Of a stretch of DNA of 64,000 nucleotides, positions 46,144 to 55,352 are shown one piece after another; position 1 is the stretch's first letter, and each line of letters opens with the position of its first letter. The position numbers were made by a program, and so were the translations under genes. The DNA lies in assembly GCF_024171405.1 (NCBI RefSeq), contig NZ_JALJZT010000002.1, forward strand, positions 930,001-994,000, in the 5' to 3' direction. Below the pieces are notes generated by a model. It was not told the DNA's origin. It did not search any database and saw nothing but the letters and a program-made list of their open reading frames with translations. This DNA comes from Qipengyuania citrea. Lineage in GTDB: Bacteria; Pseudomonadota; Alphaproteobacteria; Sphingomonadales; Sphingomonadaceae.

Positions 46144-47432
46144 CAATCCATAAACGGATCGCGCATCAGGATCGTATCGTCACGCTCGGGACTGGTCGAC
46201 ACCAGCGCCACCGGGGTTTCGATCAGCTCCTGCACGCGCTGGATATACTTCACCGCATTGGCGGGCAGATCGGCATAGCTGCGCGCACCCGCGGTCGATT
46301 CGTGCCAGCCTTCCATGCTTTCGTAGATCGGCTCGACCGCAGCCTGGTCGGCGGCATGGCTGGGGAAATAATCGTAGACATTGTTCCGCAACCGGTAGCC
46401 GGTGCAGATCTTCACCTCGTCCAGCCCGTCGAGCACGTCGATCTTGGTCAGCGCGATCCCGGTCACGCCGCTGATCGCGCAGGTCTGGCGCACCAGCACG
46501 GCATCGAACCAGCCGACGCGGCGCTGGCGCCCGGTGACGGTACCGAATTCATGACCGCGCTCGCCAATGCCCTTGCCCACATCGTCGTCGAGCTCGGTCG
46601 GGAACGGGCCGCTGCCGACGCGGGTGGTGTAGGCCTTGACGATGCCCAGCACGAAGCCGGTGGCATTGGGCCCCAGCCCGCTGCCTGCCGCGGCCGTACC
46701 GCTGACCGTGTTCGAGCTGGTGACGAAGGGATAGGTCCCGTGGTCGATGTCGAGCAGGACGCCCTGCGCGCCTTCGAACAGGATCTTGGCGCCGGCCTTG
46801 CGGACCTTCTTCAGCCGCTTCCACACCGGCTGCGCATATTTGAGCACGAAGGGCGCGATCTCGCGCAGTTCGGCCAGCAATTGCTCGCGGTCGACCGGGT
46901 CCTGCTCGAACCCGGCGCGCAGCGCGTCGTGATGCGCGCACAGCCGGTCGAGCTGGGGTTCGAGATGGTCGAGATGCGCGAGGTCGCACACGCGGATCGC
47001 GCGGCGGCCGACCTTGTCCTCGTAAGCCGGACCGATACCGCGCCCGGTGGTGCCGATCTTGCCCGATCCGGCGGCCGCTTCGCGCAGCCCGTCGAGATCG
47101 CGGTGGATCGGCAGGATCAGCGGGCAATTGTCCGCCACGGCGAGGTTGTCGTCATTGATGGTGACGCCCTGCGCTTCGAGCTTCTCGATCTCGGCCTTGA
47201 GCGCCCACGGGTCGAGCACCACGCCATTGCCGATCACGCTGAGCGTGCCCGAAACGATACCGCTGGGCAGCAGCGAGAGCTTGTAGGTGGTGCCGTCGAT
47301 GACCAGCGTGTGGCCCGCATTGTGGCCGCCCTGGAAGCGCACCACGGCATCGGCGCGGCTGGCCAGCCAGTCGACGATCTTGCCCTTGCCCTCATCGCCC
47401 CATTGGGCGCCGATCACGGTGACGTTGGCCAT
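46143..47432 (-). CDS. purA: Adenylosuccinate synthetase
   Basis: A 429-residue PurA, which makes adenylosuccinate from IMP, Asp and GTP. The P-loop-like [11 protein letters not shown] (8-18) with catalytic Asp, [12 protein letters not shown] and [14 protein letters not shown] are all intact. Length is standard. It has an ATG start and about 125 bases of upstream gap shared with the divergent aldo/keto reductase gene. Confidence 0.97.
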   Translation of the reverse strand: MANVTVIGAQWGDEGKGKIVDWLASRADAVVRFQGGHNAGHTLVIDGTTYKLSLLPSGIVSGTLSVIGNGVVLDPWALKAEIEKLEAQGVTINDDNLAVADNCPLILPIHRDLDGLREAAAGSGKIGTTGRGIGPAYEDKVGRRAIRVCDLAHLDHLEPQLDRLCAHHDALRAGFEQDPVDREQLLAELREIAPFVLKYAQPVWKRLKKVRKAGAKILFEGAQGVLLDIDHGTYPFVTSSNTVSGTAAAGSGLGPNATGFVLGIVKAYTTRVGSGPFPTELDDDVGKGIGERGHEFGTVTGRQRRVGWFDAVLVRQTCAISGVTGIALTKIDVLDGLDEVKICTGYRLRNNVYDYFPSHAADQAAVEPIYESMEGWHESTAGARSYADLPANAVKYIQRVQELIETPVALVSTSPERDDTILMRDPFMD

Positions 47433-47557
47433 TCGATAGTTCTCGCAAATGTAAGGAAATCAAACGCCGCGGGCGTTAGGCTGATCTCAGGCACGGGGCA
47501 AGGCGCTTTGCCGGAAACATGGGGGCGCAAATCCGTTGGTACGGCAAAGGAGATCTT

Positions 47558-48376
47558 ATGGCCGATTATCCCACTCTCGCGCTCAATGACGGCCGCCAAC
47601 TCCCGCAACTGGGCTTCGGCACCTACAAGATCGACGAGGACGATGCACCCGAAGCGGTCAAGACCGCGCTCGATGTCGGCTACTGGCTGGTCGACACCGC
47701 AGCCATCTACCAGAATGAACGCGGGGTCGGCAAAGGCGTCGGCGACTGGTCCGACATTTTCCTGCAAACCAAGATCTGGAACGAAAGCCAGGGCTTCGAG
47801 CGGACCAAGAAGGCTGCCGACAAATGCCTCGAACGGTTGGGGCGCGACCATGTCGACATGCTGCTGATCCACTGGCCCTGCCCCGAAAAAGACCTGTTCG
47901 TGGAGACGTGGAAAGCGTTCATCGAACTGCGCGACGCAGGCAAGGCGAAGTCGATCGGCGTGTCGAACTTCCGCGAGCAGGACCTGCGCCGGATCATCGA
48001 CGAAACCGGTGTGACGCCCGCGCTCAACCAGATCGAACTGCACCCCACCTTCCAGCAGCGCGAACTGCGTAAGCTGCACGAGGAACTGGGCATCGTCACG
48101 CAGTGCTGGTCGCCGCTGGGCCAGGGTGCGGGTATCGAGAACGAGACCATCGCCGTCATCGCCGAGGAAACCGGCCAGCCCGCCAGCGCCGTGATCCTGC
48201 GCTGGCACATGCAGCACGGACTGTGCGCGATTCCCAAGGCATCGAGCCGCGATCACATCGAGGCCAATTTCGCAGCGCTCAAGTTCACCCTCACGGACGA
48301 CCAGATGGACCGCATAGACTCACTCGACGATCCCGAGGGGCGGATCGGTCCCGATCCGGGCGATTTCGAAGGCTGA
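47558..48376 (+). CDS. Aldo/keto reductase
   Basis: A 272-residue aldo/keto reductase of the 2,5-diketo-gluconate reductase type. The catalytic tetrad is Asp and Tyr in DTAAIYQNE, Lys in TKIWN and His in LIHWPCP; SIGVSNF and IPKASS are the cofactor and signature segments. It reduces aldehydes or ketones with NADPH; substrate unknown. AAAGGAG 7 bases upstream fixes the ATG at 47558. A terminator-like hairpin follows at 48419. Confidence 0.93.
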   Translation: MADYPTLALNDGRQLPQLGFGTYKIDEDDAPEAVKTALDVGYWLVDTAAIYQNERGVGKGVGDWSDIFLQTKIWNESQGFERTKKAADKCLERLGRDHVDMLLIHWPCPEKDLFVETWKAFIELRDAGKAKSIGVSNFREQDLRRIIDETGVTPALNQIELHPTFQQRELRKLHEELGIVTQCWSPLGQGAGIENETIAVIAEETGQPASAVILRWHMQHGLCAIPKASSRDHIEANFAALKFTLTDDQMDRIDSLDDPEGRIGPDPGDFEG

Positions 48377-48418
48377 TCGCCGCTAGAGGATCGAACCCGA
48401 CTTACTTGACTGTATTAT

Positions 48419-48471
48419 ATGGACATGACACCTCCTCCGGAAATTTCAGGAGAGTGTCATGTCCATTTTTC
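48419..48471 (+). terminator. Terminator-like hairpin enclosing the DUF5694 ribosome binding site and ATG
   Basis: ATGGACATGACAC (48419-48431) pairs with GTGTCATGTCCAT (48454-48466) in a perfect 13-bp stem. CTCCT (48432-48436) pairs with AGGAG (48448-48452), with one bulge. Five Ts follow the stem. The AGGAG is the ribosome binding site of the next gene, and its ATG (48459-48461) is in the stem. The element would terminate the aldo/keto reductase transcript, or hide the start site in any read-through RNA. Confidence 0.85.
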
Positions 48472-49538
48472 TTGCCCTGCTCGCTGCCACGCTGCCCGCC
48501 GCGCCGGTTGCGGCCGAGGCGACGGATCCGGTCTCCATCGTCGACCATGCGGCGCGTGAACGCGGCGATCCGAGCGAGGTGCTGGTGCTAGGCACCGCGC
48601 ATCTCAGTTCGCTATCGGCGGATTTCGACACCGCCCGCTTCGATCCCCTGCTGGGCCGCCTCGAGGACTGGCAGCCGGATGCAATCGCGATCGAGAACCT
48701 TGATGGACCGCAGTGTGATTTCCTGCGCGCCTATGCGCATGCCTATGACGACACGGCGGAGACCTATTGCCCCGATCCTGCACCGGCACGCGAGGCGCTG
48801 GGCATGAACGCAGCGCAGGCGCACCGCGAGATCGGCGCACTGCTTAGCGAGGGGGCAACCTAGCGCTCGGCATCGCAGCGGCGGCGGCTGGCCGCGCTAT
48901 TCCTGGCGATTGGCGATCCGAACTCGGCGCTGGTCCAATGGCTCCGCCTATCCGAAGCCGACCGCATTGCGGACGACGCGCTCACCGCCGAGCTGGTCCA
49001 GACGCTTGCGAAACGGATGGCACGCCTGAACGAATCCAGCCTGATCGCCGCGAGGCTGGCGGCCCGGCTTGGCCATGAACGGGTCTATCCGGTGGATGAT
49101 CATACCGGCGACATCGCGGGGCATCCGATCAATGAAGAGACCTTCGGCACGCAGATGCGCCAGATCTGGGACAATCCCGCCAGTGCCGAGCGGCTGGCGG
49201 CCTATCAGGAATGGCAGGAGCAGGTGGAAGACGGCACGCTATCGGTGCTCGAATGGTATCGCCACCTTAATACCGATGAACAGGCGCGGCTGGCGATGAG
49301 GAGCGATTTCGGCGCCGCGGCAGGGTCGCCGCTGCCGGGCAATGCGGGGCGCAAATATCTCGCGTATTGGGAGACCCGCAATCTGCGCATGGTCGCGAAT
49401 TTGCGCCAGGTGATCGGCGACGAGCGCCGCGTGCTCGCCATCGTCGGCGTCTCGCACAAGCCCTATTACGAACGCTACCTACGCATGACGAGCGATGTCA
49501 GACTGGTCGATACAAGCGTGGTTCTGAAGATCGACTGA
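48459..49538 (+). pseudogene. DUF5694 family protein, interrupted by an in-frame amber codon
   Basis: The reading frame from 48459 runs to a TAG at 48861-48863 (codon 135), and the same frame stays open after it to 49538; without the stop it would encode 359 residues. The first part has a signal peptide and DPSEVLVLGTAHLSS; the second part ends with IVGVSHKPYYERYL, both typical of DUF5694 proteins. The downstream half retains normal codon use. It may be a recent pseudogene, a read-through gene or a sequencing error. The start site is buried in a hairpin. Confidence 0.85.
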
Positions 49539-49585
49539 TCGGCGGGGGTGCCTGCACGGCCAAGCCCTGCTAACGGGACGCGGTG

Positions 49586-50536
49586 ATGTCCAAGCCCCCG
49601 ATCCGCATCGCCGCGCTCTATCAGTTCGCGCGGTTCGACGACCCGTCCGCGCTGCGTGCGCCCTTGCTCGCCGCGTGCGAGAGCAACGCGGTGCGCGGGA
49701 CGCTGTTGCTGGCGCGCGAGGGGATCAACGGGACCATCGCCGGCAGCGACGAGGGAATCGCCGCGGTGATCGCGCATATCCGCATGCTGCCCGGCTGCGG
49801 CGCGATCGAGGTCAAGGAATCGCGCGTCGCCACCATGCCCTTCAACCGCACCAAGGTCCGGCTGAAGCGCGAGATCGTGACCATGGGCCAGCCCGATCTC
49901 GATCCGCTGGCAGGGGTCGGCACCTATGTCGCGCCCGAGGACTGGAACGCGCTGATTTCGGATCCGGAGACGATCGTGATCGACACGCGCAACGATTACG
50001 AAGTGCAGATCGGCACCTTTGCAGGCGCGATCGACCCGCAAACCACCAGCTTCGGCGAATTTCCCGAGTGGTTTCGCGCCAAGCGCGCCGAATTGGAGGC
50101 CGAGGGGCGCAAGCCCAGGATTGCCATGTTCTGCACCGGCGGGATTCGCTGCGAGAAATCGACCGCTTTCGCGCGCGCCGAGGGGGTGGACGAGGTCTAT
50201 CACCTCAAGGGCGGCATCCTCAATTATCTCGAACACGTGCCCGAGCAGGACAGCCTGTGGCGCGGCGAATGCTTCGTTTTCGACGAACGGGTCAGCGTCG
50301 GCCACGGACTGGCGGCGGGCACCCACGGCCTGTGCCGCGCGTGTCGCAGGCCGCTGAGCGAAGCCGACATGGCGCATGCCCACTTCAGCGAAGGCGTGTC
50401 CTGCCCGCGTTGTCATGACGAGCGCAGCGACGAGCAGCGCGCGCGTTATGCCGAGCGCAACCGGCAGGCGCGGCTCGCACGAGAACGCGGCGAAGAACAC
50501 ATCGGGCGGCGCGGCGAAGCTGGGCGCGATGGCTGA
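49586..50536 (+). CDS. trhO: tRNA uridine(34) hydroxylase (rhodanese-like)
   Basis: A 316-residue TrhO/YceA-family protein. The N-terminal ferredoxin-like part has [15 protein letters not shown], the rhodanese part has [14 protein letters not shown] and the loop [10 protein letters not shown] (Cys183, Cys189), and a zinc-like tail has CRACRRPL and CPRCHDERS. The enzyme hydroxylates U34 of tRNAs ahead of cmo5U formation. The ATG at 49586 is preferred over the GTG one codon upstream. The last 8 bases overlap the GST gene. Confidence 0.94.
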   Translation: MSKPPIRIAALYQFARFDDPSALRAPLLAACESNAVRGTLLLAREGINGTIAGSDEGIAAVIAHIRMLPGCGAIEVKESRVATMPFNRTKVRLKREIVTMGQPDLDPLAGVGTYVAPEDWNALISDPETIVIDTRNDYEVQIGTFAGAIDPQTTSFGEFPEWFRAKRAELEAEGRKPRIAMFCTGGIRCEKSTAFARAEGVDEVYHLKGGILNYLEHVPEQDSLWRGECFVFDERVSVGHGLAAGTHGLCRACRRPLSEADMAHAHFSEGVSCPRCHDERSDEQRARYAERNRQARLARERGEEHIGRRGEAGRDG

Positions 50537-51134
50537 ACCGATCCTCTACAGCTTTCGCCGCTGTCCCTATGCGATGCGTGCACGCATGGCGCTGCGGATC
50601 GGCGGGGCATCCTACGAACACCGCGAGGTCGTCCTGCGCGACAAGCCGCCGGAAATGCTCGAGGTGTCGCCCAAGGGCACGGTGCCGGTGCTGGTCGCCG
50701 GACCGGGCGAGGTGATCGAGGAAAGCCGCGACATCATGCGCTGGGCGCTGGGGCGCAGCGACCCCGAAGGCTGGCTCGAGCGCGACGATCCGGAGTTGGT
50801 CGAAACCAATGACGGGCCGTTCAAACACCATCTCGACCGCTACAAATACGCTACCCGTTACGACGATGTCGATCCGGCGCAGCATCGCGCGGCGGCGCTG
50901 GAGATACTGCGCACGCTGGACGAGCGGCTTTCCCGGTCAGCCTATCTGCGGGGCGAGACGCGCGGCTTTGCCGATATCGCGATCTTTCCCTTCATCCGCC
51001 AGTTCGCCAATGCGGATCGTGAATGGTTCGATAGTCAGGCGCTGCCGCACCTTCAGACCTGGCTCGCAGGCCTGATCGATTCCGACCTCTTCGCCGGGAT
51101 CATGGCCAAGCACCCGCAATGGGTGGCGGCCTAG
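50529..51134 (+). CDS. Glutathione S-transferase family protein
   Basis: A 201-residue GST. The N-terminal thioredoxin-like half begins [16 protein letters not shown], with CPYA at residues 12-15, a grx2-like Cys motif, and has KGTVPVL and IEESRDIM for glutathione. The C-terminal half is helical ([17 protein letters not shown]). The Cys suggests an omega- or Grx2-like thiol transferase. It overlaps trhO by 8 bases and is tail to tail with hisZ. Confidence 0.9.
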   Translation: MAEPILYSFRRCPYAMRARMALRIGGASYEHREVVLRDKPPEMLEVSPKGTVPVLVAGPGEVIEESRDIMRWALGRSDPEGWLERDDPELVETNDGPFKHHLDRYKYATRYDDVDPAQHRAAALEILRTLDERLSRSAYLRGETRGFADIAIFPFIRQFANADREWFDSQALPHLQTWLAGLIDSDLFAGIMAKHPQWVAA

Positions 51135-52243
51135 AGCGGTTTGGGCTCGGTCCCGTCGAGCACATGCGAGCAGCCGAGCGCGCGCGCATCATCGCTGTCC
51201 GACACCGCTGCCACGGTCCGCCAGCCGATCGCCCGCAGGCGTGCGCCGACATCGCGGTCGTGGCCCAGCGGCAGGAACAGGATCTCGCGCTCATCGGCCT
51301 CGGGTCCGCCCAAGGCATCGAGCAGCGGATCCATATAGAGCGAGAACCCGGTCGCGGGTTCCTCGCTGCCCTTGATCGTATAGGTCCCCCCACGGCCCAG
51401 CGCGCCCCGCGCGCCCTCGCCATAGAGTGTGAAGCCGAACCAGCTCTGGTATTCGAACCCGTGCCGCTCGGTCGGGTCGAGCGTGACCCGCGCGCGGTCG
51501 CCGATGGTCGCGGCAATTTGGCGTAAGCCGGTGATCCGGCTGCCCAGCGCGCCGTCCACATCGATCTCCGCCAGCGTGTCGATCGCCTGGTCGAACGGGC
51601 CGGTGGCATACAGCAGCGGGAGATAGGCCTCGCCGCCTGCGTCGCGCAGCCCGCCGGCATCCTTGGTATCGAGCTCGCGGCGAACCGCAGCGCGGCGTTC
51701 GGCATCGAGCGGCAGCGTGTCTTCGGCCAGCGTATCGACCAGGTCGGGCAGCGTGAAATCGACCGAGATATTGGCCACCCCCGCCGCCTTGAGCGCCGCG
51801 ATCGCCACCGAGACCATTTCGCTGGCAGCGGCAACACTGTCGGTGCCGATCAGTTCGGCCCCCACTTGCAGCCGCTGGCGTGCCGGGTCGAGCTGGTCCG
51901 CGCTCAACAGCGCGATATCGCCCGCATAGCACAGGCGCAGCGGACGCGGCGCGGAGGCCATGCCGGTGGCGGCAATGCGCCCGACCTGAACGGTCATGTC
52001 GCTGCGTAGCGCCAGCGTGCGCAGGCTTTCGGGATCAGTGAAGCGCACCATGCGGCGCGTCGCGACACCATCCATCCGGCCTGCCAGCGAGTGTTCGAAT
52101 TCGACCAGCGGCGGACGCACGCGGTCGTAGCCATGGCTGTCCATCGCATCGAGCATCGCGCGCTTGGCAGTGGTGATCGCGCGGGCGCGCGCCGGCAGCG
52201 CGTCTTCGAGGCCGACGGGCAGGAGGTCGTCTTGATTGGTCAT
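51131..52243 (-). CDS. hisZ: ATP phosphoribosyltransferase regulatory subunit
   Basis: A 370-residue HisZ, a catalytically inactive relative of histidyl-tRNA synthetase that activates the short-form HisG. VRFTDPESLRTLALRSDMTVQVGR is the class II synthetase motif region and FYQVG-type strands follow. Length fits HisZ. hisG is not in the window. Its stop overlaps the GST stop by 4 bases. It follows serA, with a 28-base gap. Confidence 0.92.
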   Translation of the reverse strand: MTNQDDLLPVGLEDALPARARAITTAKRAMLDAMDSHGYDRVRPPLVEFEHSLAGRMDGVATRRMVRFTDPESLRTLALRSDMTVQVGRIAATGMASAPRPLRLCYAGDIALLSADQLDPARQRLQVGAELIGTDSVAAASEMVSVAIAALKAAGVANISVDFTLPDLVDTLAEDTLPLDAERRAAVRRELDTKDAGGLRDAGGEAYLPLLYATGPFDQAIDTLAEIDVDGALGSRITGLRQIAATIGDRARVTLDPTERHGFEYQSWFGFTLYGEGARGALGRGGTYTIKGSEEPATGFSLYMDPLLDALGGPEADEREILFLPLGHDRDVGARLRAIGWRTVAAVSDSDDARALGCSHVLDGTEPKPL

Positions 52244-52271
52244 CGCGCCGCGCCCCCTGCCCTATCGTTTG

Positions 52272-53855
52272 TCAGAATGCCAGTGGCATCACGACCTTGA
52301 CGCCTTCGAGTGCGCAGGCCTGCTCGACCACCTCGGGCGGGATCGGCGCATCGACGCTGAGCAGCACGGTGGCCTCGCCCCCGGCCTGGCGGCGACCGAG
52401 GTGGAAGGTGCCGATATTGATACCCGCCTGCCCGAGCAACGAACCGATCCGGCCGATGAAACCGGGCGCGTCTTCGTTGACGATATAAAGCATGTGGCCC
52501 TCGAGTTCGGCCTCGATCCGCACGCCGAACAGCTCGACCAGCCGCGGGGCATCGGCCCCGAACAGCGTACCCGCCACCGACCGGTCGCCCTGGTCGGTGC
52601 CCACCGTCACGCGGATCAGCGTGTTGTAGACGCCTTCCTTCTCGTGGCGGATCGAGCGGATGTCCAGCCCGCGTTCCTTTGCCAGATAGGGCGCGTTGAC
52701 CATGTTCACCGTGTCCGAATACTGGCGCATCAGCCCGGCCAGCACCGCGCCTTCGATCGGCTTGCCCGACAGTTCGGCTGCCGCGCCTTCGCGCTCGATC
52801 GAGATCTTGGTCAGATTGCCATGCGCCAGCTGGCCCACCAGGCTGCCGAGGTCTTCGGCCAGACCCATATAAGGGCGCAGCTTGGGCGCTTCCTCGGCGC
52901 TGAGGCTGGGCATGTTGAGCGCGTTGGTGACACCGCCGCTGACGAGGTAATCCGCCATCTGTTCGGCCACCTGCAGCGCGACATTGACCTGCGCTTCGGT
53001 GGTGCTGGCACCGAGGTGCGGCGTGCACACGAAGTTGGGCTTGCCGAACAGCGGGCTGTCCTTGGCCGGTTCGCTCTGGAACACGTCGAGCGCGGCCCCG
53101 GCAACCTGCCCGCTGTCGAGCGCATCGGCCAGCGCCGCCTCGTCGATCAGGCCACCGCGCGCGCAGTTCACGATCCGCACGCCCTGCTTGGCCTTGGCGA
53201 GGTTTTCCGCCGACAGGATATTGCGCGTCTCGTCGGTCAGCGGCGTGTGCAGCGTGATGAAATCGGCCTTCGCCAGCAGCGTATCGAGATCGGCTTTCTC
53301 GACCCCGATTTCGACCGCGCGTTCCTCGGTCAGGAAGGGATCGTAGGCGACGACCTTCATGCGCAGGCCGAGCGCGCGGCTGGCGACGATGCTGCCGATA
53401 TTGCCCGCGCCGATCAGGCCCAGCGTCTTGCCGGTCACTTCGACCCCCATGAAGTCGTTCTTGGGCCATTCGCCCGCCTGCGTGCGGACATTGGCGGCGG
53501 GGATCTGCCGCGCCAGCGCGAACATCATCGCGATGGCGTGTTCGGCTGTGGTGATCGAATTGCCGAACGGCGTGTTCATCACCACCACGCCCTTGCCGCT
53601 GGCATAGGGTATATCGACATTGTCGACGCCGATGCCCGCACGGCCGATCACCTTGAGGTTTTCGGCAGCGTCGAGGATTTCGGGCGTGACCTTGGTCGCG
53701 CTGCGGATGGCGAGGCCATCGTACTGGCCGATCACGGCCTTGAGTTCATCGGGCGTCATGCCCGGCTTCACATCGACATCGCAGCCGCGCTCTTCGAAAA
53801 TGCGCGCGGCGTTCGGGTCCATCTTGTCGGAGATGAGGACTTTGGGTTTGGTCAT
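52272..53855 (-). CDS. serA: D-3-phosphoglycerate dehydrogenase
   Basis: A 527-residue SerA with the long form: substrate and NAD domains (GRAGIGVDNVDIPYA, LIGAGNIGSIVASRAL, CARGGLIDEAAL, HLGASTTEAQ), an intervening domain and a C-terminal ACT domain (about 455-527). It oxidises 3-phosphoglycerate to phosphohydroxypyruvate, committing carbon to serine. Its start lies just after a copy of the intergenic repeat, whose edge supplies the GGGAG 9 bases before the ATG. It is second in the serC-serA operon. Confidence 0.96.
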   Translation of the reverse strand: MTKPKVLISDKMDPNAARIFEERGCDVDVKPGMTPDELKAVIGQYDGLAIRSATKVTPEILDAAENLKVIGRAGIGVDNVDIPYASGKGVVVMNTPFGNSITTAEHAIAMMFALARQIPAANVRTQAGEWPKNDFMGVEVTGKTLGLIGAGNIGSIVASRALGLRMKVVAYDPFLTEERAVEIGVEKADLDTLLAKADFITLHTPLTDETRNILSAENLAKAKQGVRIVNCARGGLIDEAALADALDSGQVAGAALDVFQSEPAKDSPLFGKPNFVCTPHLGASTTEAQVNVALQVAEQMADYLVSGGVTNALNMPSLSAEEAPKLRPYMGLAEDLGSLVGQLAHGNLTKISIEREGAAAELSGKPIEGAVLAGLMRQYSDTVNMVNAPYLAKERGLDIRSIRHEKEGVYNTLIRVTVGTDQGDRSVAGTLFGADAPRLVELFGVRIEAELEGHMLYIVNEDAPGFIGRIGSLLGQAGINIGTFHLGRRQAGGEATVLLSVDAPIPPEVVEQACALEGVKVVMPLAF

Positions 53856-53859
53856 TTTT

Positions 53860-53944
53860 CGTCACTCCCGCGACGGCAGGAGTCCATCCCACCTGTCGCT
53901 CATATACTGACGTTATCTGGATCCCCGCCTGCGCGGGGACGACG
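53860..53944. repeat. Intergenic inverted repeat, copy 5 (serC-serA spacer)
   Basis: An 85-base copy of the family that fills the serC-serA gap almost exactly. It opens with CGTCACTCCCGCGACGGCAG and ends in GGATCCCCGCCTGCGCGGGG then ACGACG. The 5' edge on the minus strand provides the serA ribosome binding site. Confidence 0.8.
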
Positions 53945-53946
53945 GA

Positions 53947-55107
53947 TTAGCTCGCGGATTTGACCTGCTCGTAGGCCCACTCGATCCACGGTAGGAGACG
54001 CTTGAGGTCTTCCTGCTCGACCGTGCCGCCGCACCAGATGCGCAAGGACGGCGGGGCGTCGCGATAGCCGTTGAAATCATAGCCGACGTCGCGATCTTCG
54101 AGGAGCTTGACGATCTTCTTCGGGACCGCGGCCTTATCGTCGTCGGAAAGGCCATCGTACCACTCGCCCTGGAAGACAAAGCACACGCCGGTGTTGGTCC
54201 GCTTCGCCGGGTCGGCGACCATGTTGCGCAGCCAGGGGGTCGCCTCGATCCAGTCGAGGACGATCTTGGCATTGGCATCCGCGCGTTCGAACATCGCCTT
54301 GCGCCCGCCCATCGCCTGCGCCCATTCGAGCGCGTCGATATAGTCTTCGGTCGCCAGCAGCGAGGGTGTGTTGATCGTCGCGCCCTCGAAAATGCCGGTG
54401 TTGATCTTGCCGCCCTTCTTGAGGCGGAAGAGCTTGGGCAGCGGCCATTCGGGATCGTATTCCTCGATCCGCTGCACCGCCTTGGGGCTGAGGATCAGCA
54501 TGCCGTGCTGCGCTTCGCTGCCCATCACCTTCTGCCAGCTGTAGGTCGTGGCATCGAGCTTGGCCCAGTCCATCTCCATCGCGAAAACAGCACTGGTGGC
54601 ATCGTTGATCGTCACGCCTTCGCGGCCCGGCGCCAGCCAGTCGGTGTCCGGGATCTTGGCGCCCGAAGTGGTGCCGTTCCAGGTGAAGACGACGTCATTG
54701 TCCTGCGGGATGCTCGCCAGATCGGGAATCTCGCCGTAATCGGCGTCCATGACCGTAAGTTGCGGCAGCTTGAGCTGCTTGACCGCATCCTGGATCCAGA
54801 CATTGCCGAAGCTTTCCCATGCCGCGACGGTCGCCGGGCGATCGGGGCGCAGCATGGTCCACATCGCGCATTCGAGCGCGCCGGTGTCCGATGCCGGCAT
54901 GATGCCGACGAGGTAATCCTCGGGCACGCCGAGCATTTCCTTCGACAGGTCGATGGCATATTTCAGCCGCGACTTGCCGAGCGCGCTGCGATGCGAGCGG
55001 CCAAGCGATTCGGTTTTGAGATTGGCGGCAGACCAGCCTTTGTGCTTGGCGGTCGGACCGGACGAAAAGAAGGGGCGCTCGGGTTTGAGCGTAGGTTCGG
55101 CAGTCAT
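53947..55107 (-). CDS. serC: Phosphoserine aminotransferase
   Basis: A 386-residue SerC of the archaeal/alphaproteobacterial branch. It transfers an amino group from Glu to phosphohydroxypyruvate. SSGPTAKHKGWS starts the protein, NGTTSGAKIP and NDATSAVFAMEMDW form part of the site, and the PLP Lys is in SWQKVMGSEAQHG. The ATG at 55107 has AAGGAGAG 6 bases upstream. A leader with an SD-hiding hairpin precedes it, and serA follows. Confidence 0.95.
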   Translation of the reverse strand: MTAEPTLKPERPFFSSGPTAKHKGWSAANLKTESLGRSHRSALGKSRLKYAIDLSKEMLGVPEDYLVGIMPASDTGALECAMWTMLRPDRPATVAAWESFGNVWIQDAVKQLKLPQLTVMDADYGEIPDLASIPQDNDVVFTWNGTTSGAKIPDTDWLAPGREGVTINDATSAVFAMEMDWAKLDATTYSWQKVMGSEAQHGMLILSPKAVQRIEEYDPEWPLPKLFRLKKGGKINTGIFEGATINTPSLLATEDYIDALEWAQAMGGRKAMFERADANAKIVLDWIEATPWLRNMVADPAKRTNTGVCFVFQGEWYDGLSDDDKAAVPKKIVKLLEDRDVGYDFNGYRDAPPSLRIWCGGTVEQEDLKRLLPWIEWAYEQVKSAS

Positions 55108-55170
55108 GTATTCTCTCCTTGCAGAGAGCTCGCGCGGCGTTGGGACCGCGTGGCCCGCCGCCCGCACTAA
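55108..55170 (-). ncRNA. Candidate serC leader RNA (serC motif)
   Basis: On the minus strand, CGGCG and CGCCG (55156-55160 with 55135-55139) enclose a smaller paired element, and CTCTC-TGCAAG-GAGAG (55113-55128) covers the serC ribosome binding site. The known serC RNA motif of alphaproteobacteria lies upstream of serC-serA operons and its last stem overlaps the ribosome binding site, as here. A match to that covariance model has not been run. Confidence 0.6.
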
Positions 55171-55352
55171 TGTTGCGCCGCAGCAAGTCAATGCGAAATA
55201 GCTATGCATCGGTGAAGCGCCTTTGCGACACGACCGGCGCCATCGCCCGACCGGCTGGCTTGGCGGCGCGTTTTGCGCGCCTTTCCAGCATCGTAGGCGC
55301 GGCCCATGCGGCGGATGGACGGCATCGGACAACTTCCCTAAAGCCTCGCGCA

